A stretch of DNA of 64,000 nucleotides from Streptomyces albiflavescens (GCF_014645835.1 NZ_BMMM01000002.1:877233-941232); one strand, 5' to 3'; shown: positions 16,936 to 25,476, numbered from the stretch's first letter. The notes: a model not told the origin generated them from the sequence alone. Translations and numbers: made by a program.

Positions 16936-19500
16936 TCACCAGGTTCGGGACACCGCCAGCAGTGCCCTGCCCACCTGGGGGAATTCCCCCTTCGGATGGT
17001 CGCGGAAGAGCGGCTCGGTGCCGAACAGCACCGCGTGCGGACCACTGACCACCGACGCCTGGCCTCCCGCCGCCGTGGGCCCGCCGGTGCCGTCTTCCAG
17101 CGCCCGCCAGTGCCCGGAGACGAGCGGATCACCCGTCGCGTACGACTGCTCGACGCGGACCCCGGGCCCGAGATCGGTGAACCAGAGGGGGGCGTACACG
17201 AAGCTGTGATCGGGCGCCCCCGCCGTGACCGGGCCGCCCGAATTCACCACTCTCACCACGCCGTTGGCGTCCCCGTTGCCCTCGACCGGTCGCACGGAGA
17301 GCAGTCCGGCGGCAGTGTTGACCGCGGCACCGGTGGCTCCGCGGCCGACGAGGCCGTGGATGCCCAGGAAGGCGTCCAGGGCCGTCCGCGCCGACGCGGT
17401 CAGGGCCGTGTGGTCCAGTCCCGACGACACGAACAGCACATCCGCCGAGGACCAGTCGAAGCCCGCGTTGAGGATCGCCGTCGACACCGGGACCACGTCG
17501 AAGTTCATCTCGCGGAGGGCGAAGAGCTCACCGGCCGTGACGGCGGCGGCGACGCGGGTGGGGTGCAGGAGGGTGCCGCCGGTCGTCTTCGTTGCGTCGA
17601 AGACGACGTCGTACGCGCGGGCGAGGGCATCGGCCTTCGGGCGGGCCGACGACGGGACGAGCGCATTGCCGTCGGCGGTCCGGCGTACGGAAACACCCTG
17701 CCGAAGAAGGGAGTTGAGCGCCGCGATCTCCTGCGGGGTGTCGAGACGCAGACGGAGGTCGCCGCGCGGAGCGACGTATCCGACGCGCGTGGCGGCGGCG
17801 ACCGCGCGCAGCGCGACGGCGGACAGACTTCCGCTGCGCACGCGCTCGACCGTCGCGCCCCACAGGCGGCCCAGGCTCCAGCCCGAGATGTCGTACATCG
17901 TCGACACCTTGGCACTGATGTCCCGGCCGTCCGCGAGCATCACATTGGCGAGACCGCGTTTGGGCTGGTGCAGGTCGACGACGTACGAGCCCTTGGCGTA
18001 CGACCGTCCCGCGAGCCGGACGTCACGGGTCGCGCGGGTGACGCGTACGTCATGGGCGAGGAGGTGGTCGACGAGACGGGCGGCGGCCGTGGCCGACCGC
18101 TGTGCGGGACCGGCCGGAATGACGTACGCGCGCGGGAAGTCGGTCGTGTACACGTCCTCGGGGCCGATGCCCGGGACGCCCGGGACCGTCTCGGCGGAGA
18201 CCGGCACCTGGGGCGCGCCCGTCGCACCGCGCCGGAAGAGCTCGATCTGGTCGGCGATCAGGGAAGTCCGGTGGGACTGGGCGAAGTCGAGGGTCGCGCG
18301 CATGGCCGCGCCCGCGACGTCGACGTTGATGGCCGAACGGCGCCTGAGCTCGTCCACCGGCAGGGTGTCGTACGCCGAGTTGTTCACCGTCAGCGGGATC
18401 TCGACGGTGTGCGCGGCGACCGTGCCGTGGAACGCCGCGTACTGGGGTGTGAAGATCGGCGGCCAGTCGTCCCAGCCCTCCTGCTGGTCGCGGAAGGGGA
18501 TCTGGGCCGGCTCCACGCCGTCCTTGGCGGGGGTGTAGCCGAGGCCGTTGACGGCGGCCTCCATGCCGAGGGCGTTGGCGTAGGTGTTCTTGAGGAAGAG
18601 GTCGTACTCGTAGTTCTCGCCGTGCGGCGGGGTGGCCGGCTCGATGAGGGTGCCGTTGACGTAGCCGTGCAGGTCGAGCATGACGGCCGGCTGCTTGTCG
18701 ATCTCGATCTGCCGCATGGCGCGCGCCTCGGGCTGCGAGGCGGTGATCAGGTCGCGGTTCAGGTCGAAGCCGTTGGCGTTGGCGCGGGTGCCCGCGATAC
18801 GGCCGTCCGGGTTCGCGGTGATGTTGAAGTAGAGGCGGTTGTGGGCGAGGAGATCGGTGGTCTTCGCGTCGTGCGCGGTCGCGAGCCGCTCGATCAGCTT
18901 GAGGCCGGCGTCCGTGCCCTCCCACTCGTTGCCGTGGATGTTGCTGTTGAAGAAGACGGGCGTCTTGTAGGTCTTCTTGACGGCCGAGTCCTTGGCGGCC
19001 GTCCGGGGCGCGTTCTCGATGAGCTCGCGCATACGTTCCTGGGCGCGGGTCTCGCGGGCGCTCTCCGGGGCGGTGACGGTGACGAGGTAGAGCCGGTGAC
19101 CGCCGGCCGAGCGGCCCGCGACCTCGACGCTGACCCGGTCGCCGAGACGCTGCAGGGCGTTCAGCTTCGGGGCGATGCCGTGGTACGGGGTGAGGCCGAG
19201 CTTGATGGACTTGTCGGCGGGGTTCTCCGGGTCCGGGGTGAGGACCTGCTCGCGGGGGTAGCCGCCGGCGCTCGCGCTTGCGGAGAGGTCGGTGACGGGG
19301 GCGGTGAGGGCGTTGCGGGCGGCGCTCGCGGGTGCCCCGGCCGCGCCCTTCGCCGAGGCGGATCCCTCACGGACCGGCGGTCTGCGGTCCGCGGTGGCGC
19401 TGGGGGGAGTGAACAGGAGCGAGCCGGCCGCGGTGACGATGACGGTGGCGATCAGGACGGGTCTGCGAAGACGCATCGGACGGGACTTCGGTGAGCGCAC
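16936..19500 (-). CDS. Secreted M14 zinc carboxypeptidase, large
   Basis: An 854-residue exported metallopeptidase. GTG 19500 has AGGAGGT upstream. The protein starts with basic residues and a hydrophobic signal (LIATVIVTAAGSLLF) ending near SATA. The M14 domain holds the zinc motif HGNEWEG, the Arg/Asn region NANGFDLNRD, LDLHGYVNG, and the third zinc ligand His in VAAHTVEIP. After about residue 450 there is a long extra region with repeated Rossmann-like stretches (AYDVVFDATKTTGG, DVLFVSSGLDHTA), making it about twice the length of a simple carboxypeptidase. It probably trims peptides outside the cell for nutrition. The role of the C-terminal half is unknown. Confidence 0.92.
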   Translation of the reverse strand: MRSPKSRPMRLRRPVLIATVIVTAAGSLLFTPPSATADRRPPVREGSASAKGAAGAPASAARNALTAPVTDLSASASAGGYPREQVLTPDPENPADKSIKLGLTPYHGIAPKLNALQRLGDRVSVEVAGRSAGGHRLYLVTVTAPESARETRAQERMRELIENAPRTAAKDSAVKKTYKTPVFFNSNIHGNEWEGTDAGLKLIERLATAHDAKTTDLLAHNRLYFNITANPDGRIAGTRANANGFDLNRDLITASQPEARAMRQIEIDKQPAVMLDLHGYVNGTLIEPATPPHGENYEYDLFLKNTYANALGMEAAVNGLGYTPAKDGVEPAQIPFRDQQEGWDDWPPIFTPQYAAFHGTVAAHTVEIPLTVNNSAYDTLPVDELRRRSAINVDVAGAAMRATLDFAQSHRTSLIADQIELFRRGATGAPQVPVSAETVPGVPGIGPEDVYTTDFPRAYVIPAGPAQRSATAAARLVDHLLAHDVRVTRATRDVRLAGRSYAKGSYVVDLHQPKRGLANVMLADGRDISAKVSTMYDISGWSLGRLWGATVERVRSGSLSAVALRAVAAATRVGYVAPRGDLRLRLDTPQEIAALNSLLRQGVSVRRTADGNALVPSSARPKADALARAYDVVFDATKTTGGTLLHPTRVAAAVTAGELFALREMNFDVVPVSTAILNAGFDWSSADVLFVSSGLDHTALTASARTALDAFLGIHGLVGRGATGAAVNTAAGLLSVRPVEGNGDANGVVRVVNSGGPVTAGAPDHSFVYAPLWFTDLGPGVRVEQSYATGDPLVSGHWRALEDGTGGPTAAGGQASVVSGPHAVLFGTEPLFRDHPKGEFPQVGRALLAVSRTW

Positions 19501-19725
19501 GCGTCGTACCTCCTGAGGCGGGGGTCCTGTGAGCGGTACGGCGAGGTGTACCTGTTCGACTCTTCCGCAACAAGAGGGCGTTGCTGTCACGGCGGTGGTC
19601 ATGGATGCCCCGGATGGCGCATCCCCGGAGGGCCGGAAGGGGCATGCTGAGTGCGGGCGCCGGCGCGAGGGCGGGCCGCGCCGCAGGTTCGGCCGAGCGG
19701 TTGCAGCGCGTGGCGAGGAGGGCCC

Positions 19726-20598
19726 ATGTCCCCGATTCCGTCGATCCCGTCGCTTCCCAGCAGGGAGGACGTGGTGCGCATGGCGCGCAACACGACCGAC
19801 CTCACGGGCCAACTCCTCGACACGGCGGGGAACATCACCAGAATCGCCGTCAACACATTCGATCCCCGGGACGGATCGGGGGCGGAGGTGCTGCGCGTCC
19901 TGCGCGAGACGACGGCCGAGCTGGCCGAGGCGAGCGCCTCCCCGCAGGCGCAGGAGGCGTTCTACCGGATCGTGGACACACTGACGCGGCTGGGCACGAG
20001 CGGGGCGCCGCTGGCCGTGCATCCCGTGAGCGAACCGGCGCAGGCGCTGCTCGCCGCGCTGGGCGACAGTCTGTTGCCCATCCTCGACGCGGTGGAGCCC
20101 GCCGTGGAGGAGGCGGCCGTCGCGCTGGGGGAGCTGGCGGAGGCGACATCGCCGCTGCTGCCCGCGGCGGCGGGGGTCGCGGCGGGGGCGCTGCTCGCGC
20201 TGACTCCGGTGGTACGGGCCGCCGCGGACGTCCTGCGGCATTCGGCACCCGAACTCCGGCGCATCGCCGATGCGTTGACCGCCGCGCTGGCTCCGCTGCT
20301 GCCGTTGCAGGTGGCGTTGGCGGAGCGGGCGGCCGCCGCGGGGGCGGGGGTCGTGCGGGCCGGGCTGCCTCCCCTCGCCGATCTCACGGAGGCGGCGGCC
20401 GCCGCGATGACCGCCGTCCGTCCGCTGCTCATCGCGAGCGAGGAGCTCCTGGTCTCCGGCCTCGAACAACTCCAGCCGGTCCTTGTCGCCAGCGCCTCCC
20501 GCGCGGGGCGCGTCGCCCGGGCGGCGGCCGTCCGTGTCTCGGCAGCGGTGTCGCCCGCGGCGGAACGGGGCGTGGTGGTCGCGGTCACACCCGTGTAG
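19726..20598 (+). CDS. Ala-rich helical protein of unknown function
   Basis: A 290-residue protein that I do not recognise. ATG 19726 follows GAGGAGGG closely. It opens MSPIPSIPSLPSREDVV and then consists mainly of long amphipathic or hydrophobic helices rich in Ala and Leu, with heptad-like spacing (LLAALGDSLLPILDAVEPAV and similar repeats). Charged residues are mostly Glu and Arg. No catalytic motif is visible. Codon use is normal for the neighbourhood, so it is likely a real gene. It may be a membrane-associated or phasin-like helical protein. Confidence 0.72.
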   Translation: MSPIPSIPSLPSREDVVRMARNTTDLTGQLLDTAGNITRIAVNTFDPRDGSGAEVLRVLRETTAELAEASASPQAQEAFYRIVDTLTRLGTSGAPLAVHPVSEPAQALLAALGDSLLPILDAVEPAVEEAAVALGELAEATSPLLPAAAGVAAGALLALTPVVRAAADVLRHSAPELRRIADALTAALAPLLPLQVALAERAAAAGAGVVRAGLPPLADLTEAAAAAMTAVRPLLIASEELLVSGLEQLQPVLVASASRAGRVARAAAVRVSAAVSPAAERGVVVAVTPV

Positions 20599-20638
20599 TT
20601 CCGAAAACCCACCACCCGCACCCCCACCCACCGCCCGC

Positions 20639-20644
20639 TAAAGT
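20639..20644 (+). promoter_or_regulatory. -10 TAAAGT of a candidate leaderless start
   Basis: TAAAGT ends 7 bases before ATG 20652, so transcription would begin at or next to the start codon. No ribosome-binding site lies between. No clear -35 was found at 17 bases. Confidence 0.5.
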
Positions 20645-20651
20645 TCCCCCC

Positions 20652-21458
20652 ATGCGCGATCTCGGGGTGGGCTTCACCTACTTGGTGCAGGGCCAGCGAT
20701 GGGTGGCCCGGCACGGGAAGCAGTACGGGTTCGGACTGGTCCCGGGGCTCATCACCCTGGTGCTGTACGCGGCGGCGCTCGTCGCCCTCGCCCTGTACGG
20801 CGAGGACTTCGTCACCTGGGCCACCCCCTTCGCGGACGACTGGACCAGCCCCTGGCAGGGCCTCTTCCGCGGCTTCCTCACCGCCGTACTCTTCGCCCTC
20901 GCCCTGCTCCTCGCCGTCCTCACCTTCACCGCGGTCACCCTCCTCATAGGACAGCCCTTCTACGAGAGCCTCTCGGAGAAGGTCGACCGCGACGTCTCAC
21001 CGGACGGCACGGCCCCCGAGTCGGGACTCCCGCTCTGGCGAGAGCTGTGGATCTCGGCGCGGGACAGCCTCCGTATCCTCGTCAGGGCGGCCCTGTGGGG
21101 CGTGCTCCTCTTCGGCCTCGGCTTCGTCCCGTTCGTCGGCCAGACGGTCGTCCCGGTGATCGGCTTCTTCGTCACCGGGTTCTTCCTCACCGAGGAGCTC
21201 ACCGCCGTGGCCCTCCAGCGCCGCGGTATCGACCTCCGTGCCCGCCTCTCACTGCTCCGCTCCCGCAAGATGCTCGTCTGGGGCTTCGGTACCCCCCTGG
21301 GCCTGGCCTTCCTGGTTCCCTTCGTCGCGGTCTTCCTGATGCCCGGCGCCGTCGCGGGCGCCACCCTCATGGCCCGCGACCTGCGGGGCGAGGAGTCGGA
21401 GACGACCGAGGACGCCCCCGAAACCACAGACGCCCCCGAGGAGGGAGCCACCCCGTGA
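20652..21458 (+). CDS. EI24 domain (CysZ-like) membrane protein
   Basis: A 268-residue integral membrane protein of the EI24/CysZ family; the Gram-negative relative transports sulfate. It has four to six hydrophobic segments and the family stretch FTAVTLLIGQPFYESLSEKVD, then FGLGFVPFVGQTVVPVIGFF. The C-terminal 25 residues are acidic (EESETTEDAPETTDAPEEG). The start is chosen at ATG 20652; it looks leaderless, as TAAAGT is 7 bases upstream and no ribosome-binding site is seen. It overlaps the LysE gene by four bases (GTGA), so the two are co-translated. A sulfate role is not established for actinobacterial members. Confidence 0.88.
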   Translation: MRDLGVGFTYLVQGQRWVARHGKQYGFGLVPGLITLVLYAAALVALALYGEDFVTWATPFADDWTSPWQGLFRGFLTAVLFALALLLAVLTFTAVTLLIGQPFYESLSEKVDRDVSPDGTAPESGLPLWRELWISARDSLRILVRAALWGVLLFGLGFVPFVGQTVVPVIGFFVTGFFLTEELTAVALQRRGIDLRARLSLLRSRKMLVWGFGTPLGLAFLVPFVAVFLMPGAVAGATLMARDLRGEESETTEDAPETTDAPEEGATP

Positions 21459-22069
21459 CCGAGACAGTCGCCGTCGCCGTCATCACGGTCCTGGCCGTCA
21501 TCGCCCCCGGCGCCGACTTCGCCATGGTCGTCCGCAACAGCTACCTCTACGGCCGCCGGACGGGGCTGTTCGCCGCCACGGGTGTCGCCGCCGGCGTCCT
21601 GGTGCACGTGACGTACACGATGCTCGGCGTCGGACTCCTGATCGCGTCCTCGACCGCCCTGTTCACCGTGATCAAGCTGATCGGTGCGGCGTACCTCGTC
21701 TACATCGGCGTACGCACCTTCCGGGCGCGCGGGGACGTCGAGGTCGACCTGGACGACAAGACGGCCCTGACCCCGTTCGCCGCCCTGCGCACCGGCTTCC
21801 TCACCAACGTCCTCAACCCCAAGACGACCCTCTTCGTCGTCTCGACCTTCGCCCAGGTGGTCAGCCCCGGCACCCCGGTCTACCAGCAGGTGGGCTACGG
21901 GCTGTTCATGTCCTTCGCCCACCTGCTGTGGTTCGGCGTCGTCGCGGTCTTCTTCTCGCACGACCGGATGCGCACGCTGATGCTGCGCGGCCAGAAGGTC
22001 CTGAACAAGGTCATCGGATCGGTCCTGGCCGGGCTGGGCATCAGCCTCGCGTTCGCTCCGTCGCACTAG
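21455..22069 (+). CDS. LysE family amino-acid exporter
   Basis: A 204-residue membrane exporter of the LysE/RhtB family with six hydrophobic segments. Family signatures are VIAPGADFAMVVRNSYLYGRRTG near the N-terminus and TGFLTNVLNPKTTLFVVSTFAQVV in the middle. GTG 21455 overlaps the EI24 stop. Its 3' end overlaps the convergent pyroglutamyl-peptidase-like gene by 29 bases with no terminator between, so the transcripts may interfere. The exported amino acid is unknown. Confidence 0.92.
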   Translation: MTETVAVAVITVLAVIAPGADFAMVVRNSYLYGRRTGLFAATGVAAGVLVHVTYTMLGVGLLIASSTALFTVIKLIGAAYLVYIGVRTFRARGDVEVDLDDKTALTPFAALRTGFLTNVLNPKTTLFVVSTFAQVVSPGTPVYQQVGYGLFMSFAHLLWFGVVAVFFSHDRMRTLMLRGQKVLNKVIGSVLAGLGISLAFAPSH

Positions 22070-23393
22070 CGGGAGCGGGTACCGGAGCCGTCGCCGGAGC
22101 GGGAACGGGAGCGGTCGCCGAAGCGGTGGTGGTCGCGTCCACCGCCACCGTCAGGATCGCCCGCACCTGATCGATGATGTCCAGCCGGTTCCGCACGAAC
22201 TCCGGATCGGTGACCGTGCCGGTCGCCGGGTCCGTGTTGCCCGTGCCGAACTGCAGCACCGGCGTGTGCACATGCCCTCCGGGGAGTGTGGAGTGCAGCC
22301 CGAGGCGGTCGCGGAGCAGCGTCGCGCGATAGGCGATCTCGTTGGAGAGGTAGTTGCCACCGCCCCCGGCGCGGGCCGTGGAACCCGGGGTCGGGCCGTC
22401 GGGGCGTACGACCGGGTCCGTCCCTCCCTCCGGGATCTCGGTCACCGGTGTGTTGTCGTACACGGGGAAGCGGCCGGTGTTCGCGGCGACGATCTCCTGG
22501 TACGGGAGGGTCGTCGACGTCCACTGCGGCTGCGAGGCCGGGTCGGTGACCGGGATCGTTTCGGTCACCGAGAGGTTCAGGTTGTCCGGATAGCCGCCCC
22601 GCCAGGCCCCGTTGGTCCGCTCCACGTCGAAGCGGCCGACGCGACCCTGGCTGACCGTCGTGAACAGGTCCACGTGCGGCAGATACGGCCGAAGCGTGCG
22701 CTCCACCGTGCCTCCCCCAGTGCCGAATGCCTGGGAGGTGCCCCCAGTGAAGTCCTGCCAGCGGACCGGGAACATGGCCGTCTCGACGCGCGCCGGACCG
22801 TTTGCCGTCTGGATCGTCGTGCCGTCGAGGGCGAGCGCGGTGGCCCCGGAGGGGTTGGAGATCCGGATGTCGCGGTCCAGCGTGAACGGGTCGAAACCGG
22901 TGACGAGGATCCGCTTCACACCCTTGGCGTGCGGGTAACGGATGGCATTCTGGCCGCGCGAGTTCCGCTCCAACGCGTCCAGCAGCTGGGCGCGTTGGGC
23001 GTCGGAGAGGTCGAACTCAGGTGTCCACCGGCGCACTTCACGTGTCATACCGAGCCGGGCCCAGTACAGCGGCCGGTCGTCGTCCCGGCTCAGGTCCCCG
23101 CCGACCGGACCCCGGCCCTGCGCCCGGTCGACGGCCCGCCGCCAGAGCCGCGCGCCCTGCTCCACGACAACGTGCCGGGCCTGCTCGTACGAGTCCGCCC
23201 TGCCCAGCGCCCGCGCGAACGCCGGTGCCACGGTGTCGAATCCGGAACGCCGCAGGATCTCCTGGGGTGCCGTTCTGTCGAGCCGCTGCTCCTCGACCGT
23301 GGAGGTGTCGGCGGCCGACGCGCTGGGCGTGGCCGTCAGACCCGCGAGCAGGGCCAGTCCGAGGACGCCGATCCGAACGCGTAGGTGAGTCAA
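22041..23393 (-). CDS. Secreted pyroglutamyl-peptidase-like protein lacking the catalytic Cys
   Basis: About 450 residues from TTG 23393 (GGAAGG upstream), beginning with a signal sequence (RIGVLGLALLAGLTATPSASA). The C-terminal half resembles pyrrolidone-carboxylate peptidase (C15): VTGFDPFTLD, ISNPSGATALALDG, and GGNYLSNEIAYRATLL followed by LPGGHVHTPVLQFG. In C15 enzymes the residue before the Asn is the catalytic Cys; here it is Ser350, and the whole protein has no cysteine. The His of HVH is kept. It may be an inactive homologue or a serine variant. A hairpin repeat is inserted in frame at 22711-22747 (GGTSQAFGTGGGT). The upstream leader contains a possible repeat relative. Start choice is moderately certain. 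Confidence 0.8.
   Translation of the reverse strand: MTHLRVRIGVLGLALLAGLTATPSASAADTSTVEEQRLDRTAPQEILRRSGFDTVAPAFARALGRADSYEQARHVVVEQGARLWRRAVDRAQGRGPVGGDLSRDDDRPLYWARLGMTREVRRWTPEFDLSDAQRAQLLDALERNSRGQNAIRYPHAKGVKRILVTGFDPFTLDRDIRISNPSGATALALDGTTIQTANGPARVETAMFPVRWQDFTGGTSQAFGTGGGTVERTLRPYLPHVDLFTTVSQGRVGRFDVERTNGAWRGGYPDNLNLSVTETIPVTDPASQPQWTSTTLPYQEIVAANTGRFPVYDNTPVTEIPEGGTDPVVRPDGPTPGSTARAGGGGNYLSNEIAYRATLLRDRLGLHSTLPGGHVHTPVLQFGTGNTDPATGTVTDPEFVRNRLDIIDQVRAILTVAVDATTTASATAPVPAPATAPVPAPASATERTRG
22711..22747. repeat. Second hairpin repeat family, in-frame copy (R2)
   Basis: CCTCCCCCAGTGCC, then GAATGCCTGGGAGG, then TGCCCCCAG. CCTCCC pairs with GGGAGG. It encodes GGTSQAFGTGGGT in the pyroglutamyl-peptidase-like protein and keeps the frame. 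The architecture parallels the R1 family, but the core is unrelated. I recall similar sequences scattered in Streptomyces genomes. Confidence 0.65.
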
Positions 23394-23421
23394 GGGAGTT
23401 CGGGCCTTCCGTCGCGGTGAT

Positions 23422-23464
23422 GGGGGGTGCCCCCTGCTCGCACGACGTCGCGAGCGTGGGGGAG
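23422..23464 (+). repeat. Hairpin repeat, possible distant relative of R1 (R1-F)
   Basis: GGGGGTGCCCCC, then TGCTCGCACGACGTCGCGAGC, then GTGGGGG. It has the same plan as R1 (G-run, C-run, CTCG-CGAG stem, closing G-run) with a different loop. It lies 30 bases upstream of the start of the secreted pyroglutamyl-peptidase-like gene. Confidence 0.6.
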
Positions 23465-23546
23465 CCGCCGGACGGCGGAAGTATCCCGTGACGGCCGGGG
23501 CGTGCGCCATGGTGCGTGACGGGTGCGGCACAGGGGAGTCCTGATG

Positions 23547-23635
23547 AAGTCCCCCTGGCCCTCCGGCCCTTGGTGTCCGGATCAAGTCGCCCTGGCCGCC
23601 CGGCCCTTGGTGTCCGGATCAAGTCGCCCTGGCGC
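23547..23635 (+). repeat. 37-bp tandem repeat at the 3' end of the LysR gene
   Basis: AAGTCGCCCTGGC begins at 23584 and 23621, with a variant at 23547 (AAGTCCCCCTGGC), period 37; the unit also contains CGGCCCTTGGTGTCCGGATC. The unit includes the stop codon end of the LysR gene (23619-23621), so the array seems to have grown from the gene's 3' end. Confidence 0.85.
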
Positions 23636-24572
23636 CGGGAATCCTGGAGGCCGACTCCCGCAGAGCGGCCAGGAACGCCTCGGCTGCCGGTGCCAGGGAC
23701 CGTCCGCGCACGGTCGCCGCGTACACCGCCCGGGCGGGCGCGTCCTCGTCGAGCACCGGGAGCAGAGCGATGTCGGGCCGTACGGACTCCGCGGCGAGCG
23801 CCGGGATCAGCGTCACCCCGAGACCGGCGGCGACATATCCCTGCTTGGCGGTCCACTCGGCCACGACATGCGCGACGCGCGGGCGGAACCCGTGCCGCAG
23901 GGCCGCGTCGAGCAGCGTGCCCTCGGGGCGGGACCCGCCGGATATCCAGTCGGCGTCGACGAGTTGGGGAAGTCGTACGGAGGGCTCGGCGGCCAGGGGA
24001 TGGTGGGCGGGGACCGCGACGTAGAGGGACTCGTCGAGCAGGTGGTGCAGGGTGTAGGCATCGAGCGGGGCGCGGCCCGTCGTCGAGACGACGGCCAGGT
24101 CGAGGTGGTCGGCGGTCAGCCGGTCCAGGAGTGTGGGGGTGAAGCCCTCCTCGCGGGTGAGCCGGACCCCGGGATGGCGGGCCCGGAACGCCGCGATGGC
24201 CCGCGGTACGAGGGCCGCGTCCGCCGTGGCGAAGGCGCCCACCCGTAGCCGCCCGCCCGCCACCTTTCGCAGCGCGGCGAGTTCCCGCCCCGCGCCGTGC
24301 AGCCGCTCGACCACCGACTCGGCGTGCGGTACGAGGACCCGCCCGGCCTCGGTCAGCCGCACACCCCGGGCCAGCCGGTCGAAGAGCGGGGCCCCGCCGA
24401 GCGACGCCTCCAGCGAGGAGATCTGCCGCGACACCGCGGACTGCGTCCACCCGAGCGTCCGTGCGGCCACGGTGAACGAACCGTGCCGGGCGACTTCGAG
24501 GAAGACCCGCAGCCAGACGGTCGAGAGATCGGGTACGTCGTTCCGCCCCCTGGCGTCGACGGCACCGACCAT
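23619..24572 (-). CDS. LysR family transcriptional regulator
   Basis: A regulator of about 317 residues (331 if the ATG at 24614 is used). The helix-turn-helix reads VWLRVFLEVARHGSFTVAARTLGWTQSAVSRQISSLE, followed by a LysR substrate-binding domain (GRLRVGAFATADAALVPRAI, EWTAKQGYVAAGLGVTLIP). It is divergent from a 3-hydroxyisobutyrate-dehydrogenase-like gene and probably controls it. ATG 24572 is chosen because family members start close to the HTH; ATGs at 24596, 24605 and 24614 are in frame but overlap the promoter zone. A GCATG-ACGCA-CATGC inverted repeat (24593-24607) lies there and may be its binding site. Confidence 0.88.
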   Translation of the reverse strand: MVGAVDARGRNDVPDLSTVWLRVFLEVARHGSFTVAARTLGWTQSAVSRQISSLEASLGGAPLFDRLARGVRLTEAGRVLVPHAESVVERLHGAGRELAALRKVAGGRLRVGAFATADAALVPRAIAAFRARHPGVRLTREEGFTPTLLDRLTADHLDLAVVSTTGRAPLDAYTLHHLLDESLYVAVPAHHPLAAEPSVRLPQLVDADWISGGSRPEGTLLDAALRHGFRPRVAHVVAEWTAKQGYVAAGLGVTLIPALAAESVRPDIALLPVLDEDAPARAVYAATVRGRSLAPAAEAFLAALRESASRIPGARAT

Positions 24573-24618
24573 CCGAGTGTCATGCGAGTTCTGCATGACG
24601 CACATGCTAGACATTCGC

Positions 24619-24647
24619 TTGTCGCATCACCTGTGGGTGCCTAGCGT
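24619..24647 (+). promoter_or_regulatory. Promoter with leaderless start for the dehydrogenase gene
   Basis: -35 TTGTCG (24619-24624), 17-bp spacer, -10 TAGCGT (24642-24647), then 7 bases to ATG 24655. The predicted transcript begins at the start codon. The same layout occurs at 46903-46939. Confidence 0.65.
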
Positions 24648-24654
24648 CGAAGAC

Positions 24655-25467
24655 ATGGAAAAGATCGCTTTTCTCGGACTCGGCCACATGGGCGCCGCGA
24701 TGGCACGCCAACTGCTCGGCACCGGGCACCCGTTGACGGTCTGGAATCGCACCGCCGCGAAGGCGGAGCCGTTGGTCGCCGAGGGTGCCACTCCGGCCGC
24801 CTCCCCGGCCGAGGCGGTGCGGGACGCGGACGTGGTCATCACGATGCTCGCCGACCCGGCCGCGCTCGACGCCGTCGCGGACGCGATCGTGCCGGTGCTG
24901 CGACCGGGCGCGTACTGGGTGGAGATGTCGACGGTCGGCCCGGACGCGATCAAGGAGCTGGCCGCCCGGCTCGGGGAGGGCGTGACGCTCGTCGACGCGC
25001 CCGTGGCAGGCAGCACCGACAAGGCCGCCGCGGGCCAACTCGGCATCCTCGCGGGCGGTGACGTGGCCCCTGTGGAGCAGGTGCTGGCGCACTTCGGCAC
25101 CGTCACCCGCACCGGACCGCTCGGTTCCGGCGCCGCGCTCAAGCTCGTGGTGAACGCCGCCGTACTCGGCGGAGTCGCCCTCGTCGCCGAGATCATGGCC
25201 CTCGCGGACGCGCTGGGCATCGACGAGGGCACCGCCCGCACCGCCCTCGCGAACGGCCCGCTCGGCGGCGCCGCCGCCCGCGCCTTCGCCGAGGGCGTGC
25301 ACTTCGACACCTCGCTCGCCGTCAAGGACGCCGACCTGGCGACCAAGGCGGCCCGACTCCCGGTCATGGAGGCGGTGTTGGGGCACTTCGGGCGGGCCGC
25401 CGTGGACCCGGACATCGCCCACGCGGACATCGCCGAGGCGGTCACCCACATCCGTCGATCAAGCTGA
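24655..25467 (+). CDS. NAD(P)-dependent beta-hydroxyacid dehydrogenase (3-hydroxyisobutyrate type)
   Basis: A 270-residue enzyme of the 6-phosphogluconate/3-hydroxyisobutyrate dehydrogenase family. It has the N-terminal Rossmann loop FLGLGHMGAAMA, ITMLADPAAL, the substrate region VDAPVAGSTDKAAAGQLGILAGG, and the catalytic Lys in GSGAALKLVVNAA. ATG 24655 is probably leaderless, with a good promoter directly upstream. A RidA gene follows 10 bases after the stop and is probably in the same transcript. The neighbouring LysR gene is the likely regulator. The physiological substrate is not clear. Confidence 0.92.
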   Translation: MEKIAFLGLGHMGAAMARQLLGTGHPLTVWNRTAAKAEPLVAEGATPAASPAEAVRDADVVITMLADPAALDAVADAIVPVLRPGAYWVEMSTVGPDAIKELAARLGEGVTLVDAPVAGSTDKAAAGQLGILAGGDVAPVEQVLAHFGTVTRTGPLGSGAALKLVVNAAVLGGVALVAEIMALADALGIDEGTARTALANGPLGGAAARAFAEGVHFDTSLAVKDADLATKAARLPVMEAVLGHFGRAAVDPDIAHADIAEAVTHIRRSS

Positions 25468-25476
25468 AGGAACGCC

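Noticed and set aside
16867-19494. Long open frame on the plus strand opposite the M14 peptidase
   Set aside because: It is antisense to a gene with clear family motifs. Its translation is Arg/Gly/Asp-rich low complexity typical of GC-rich shadow frames.
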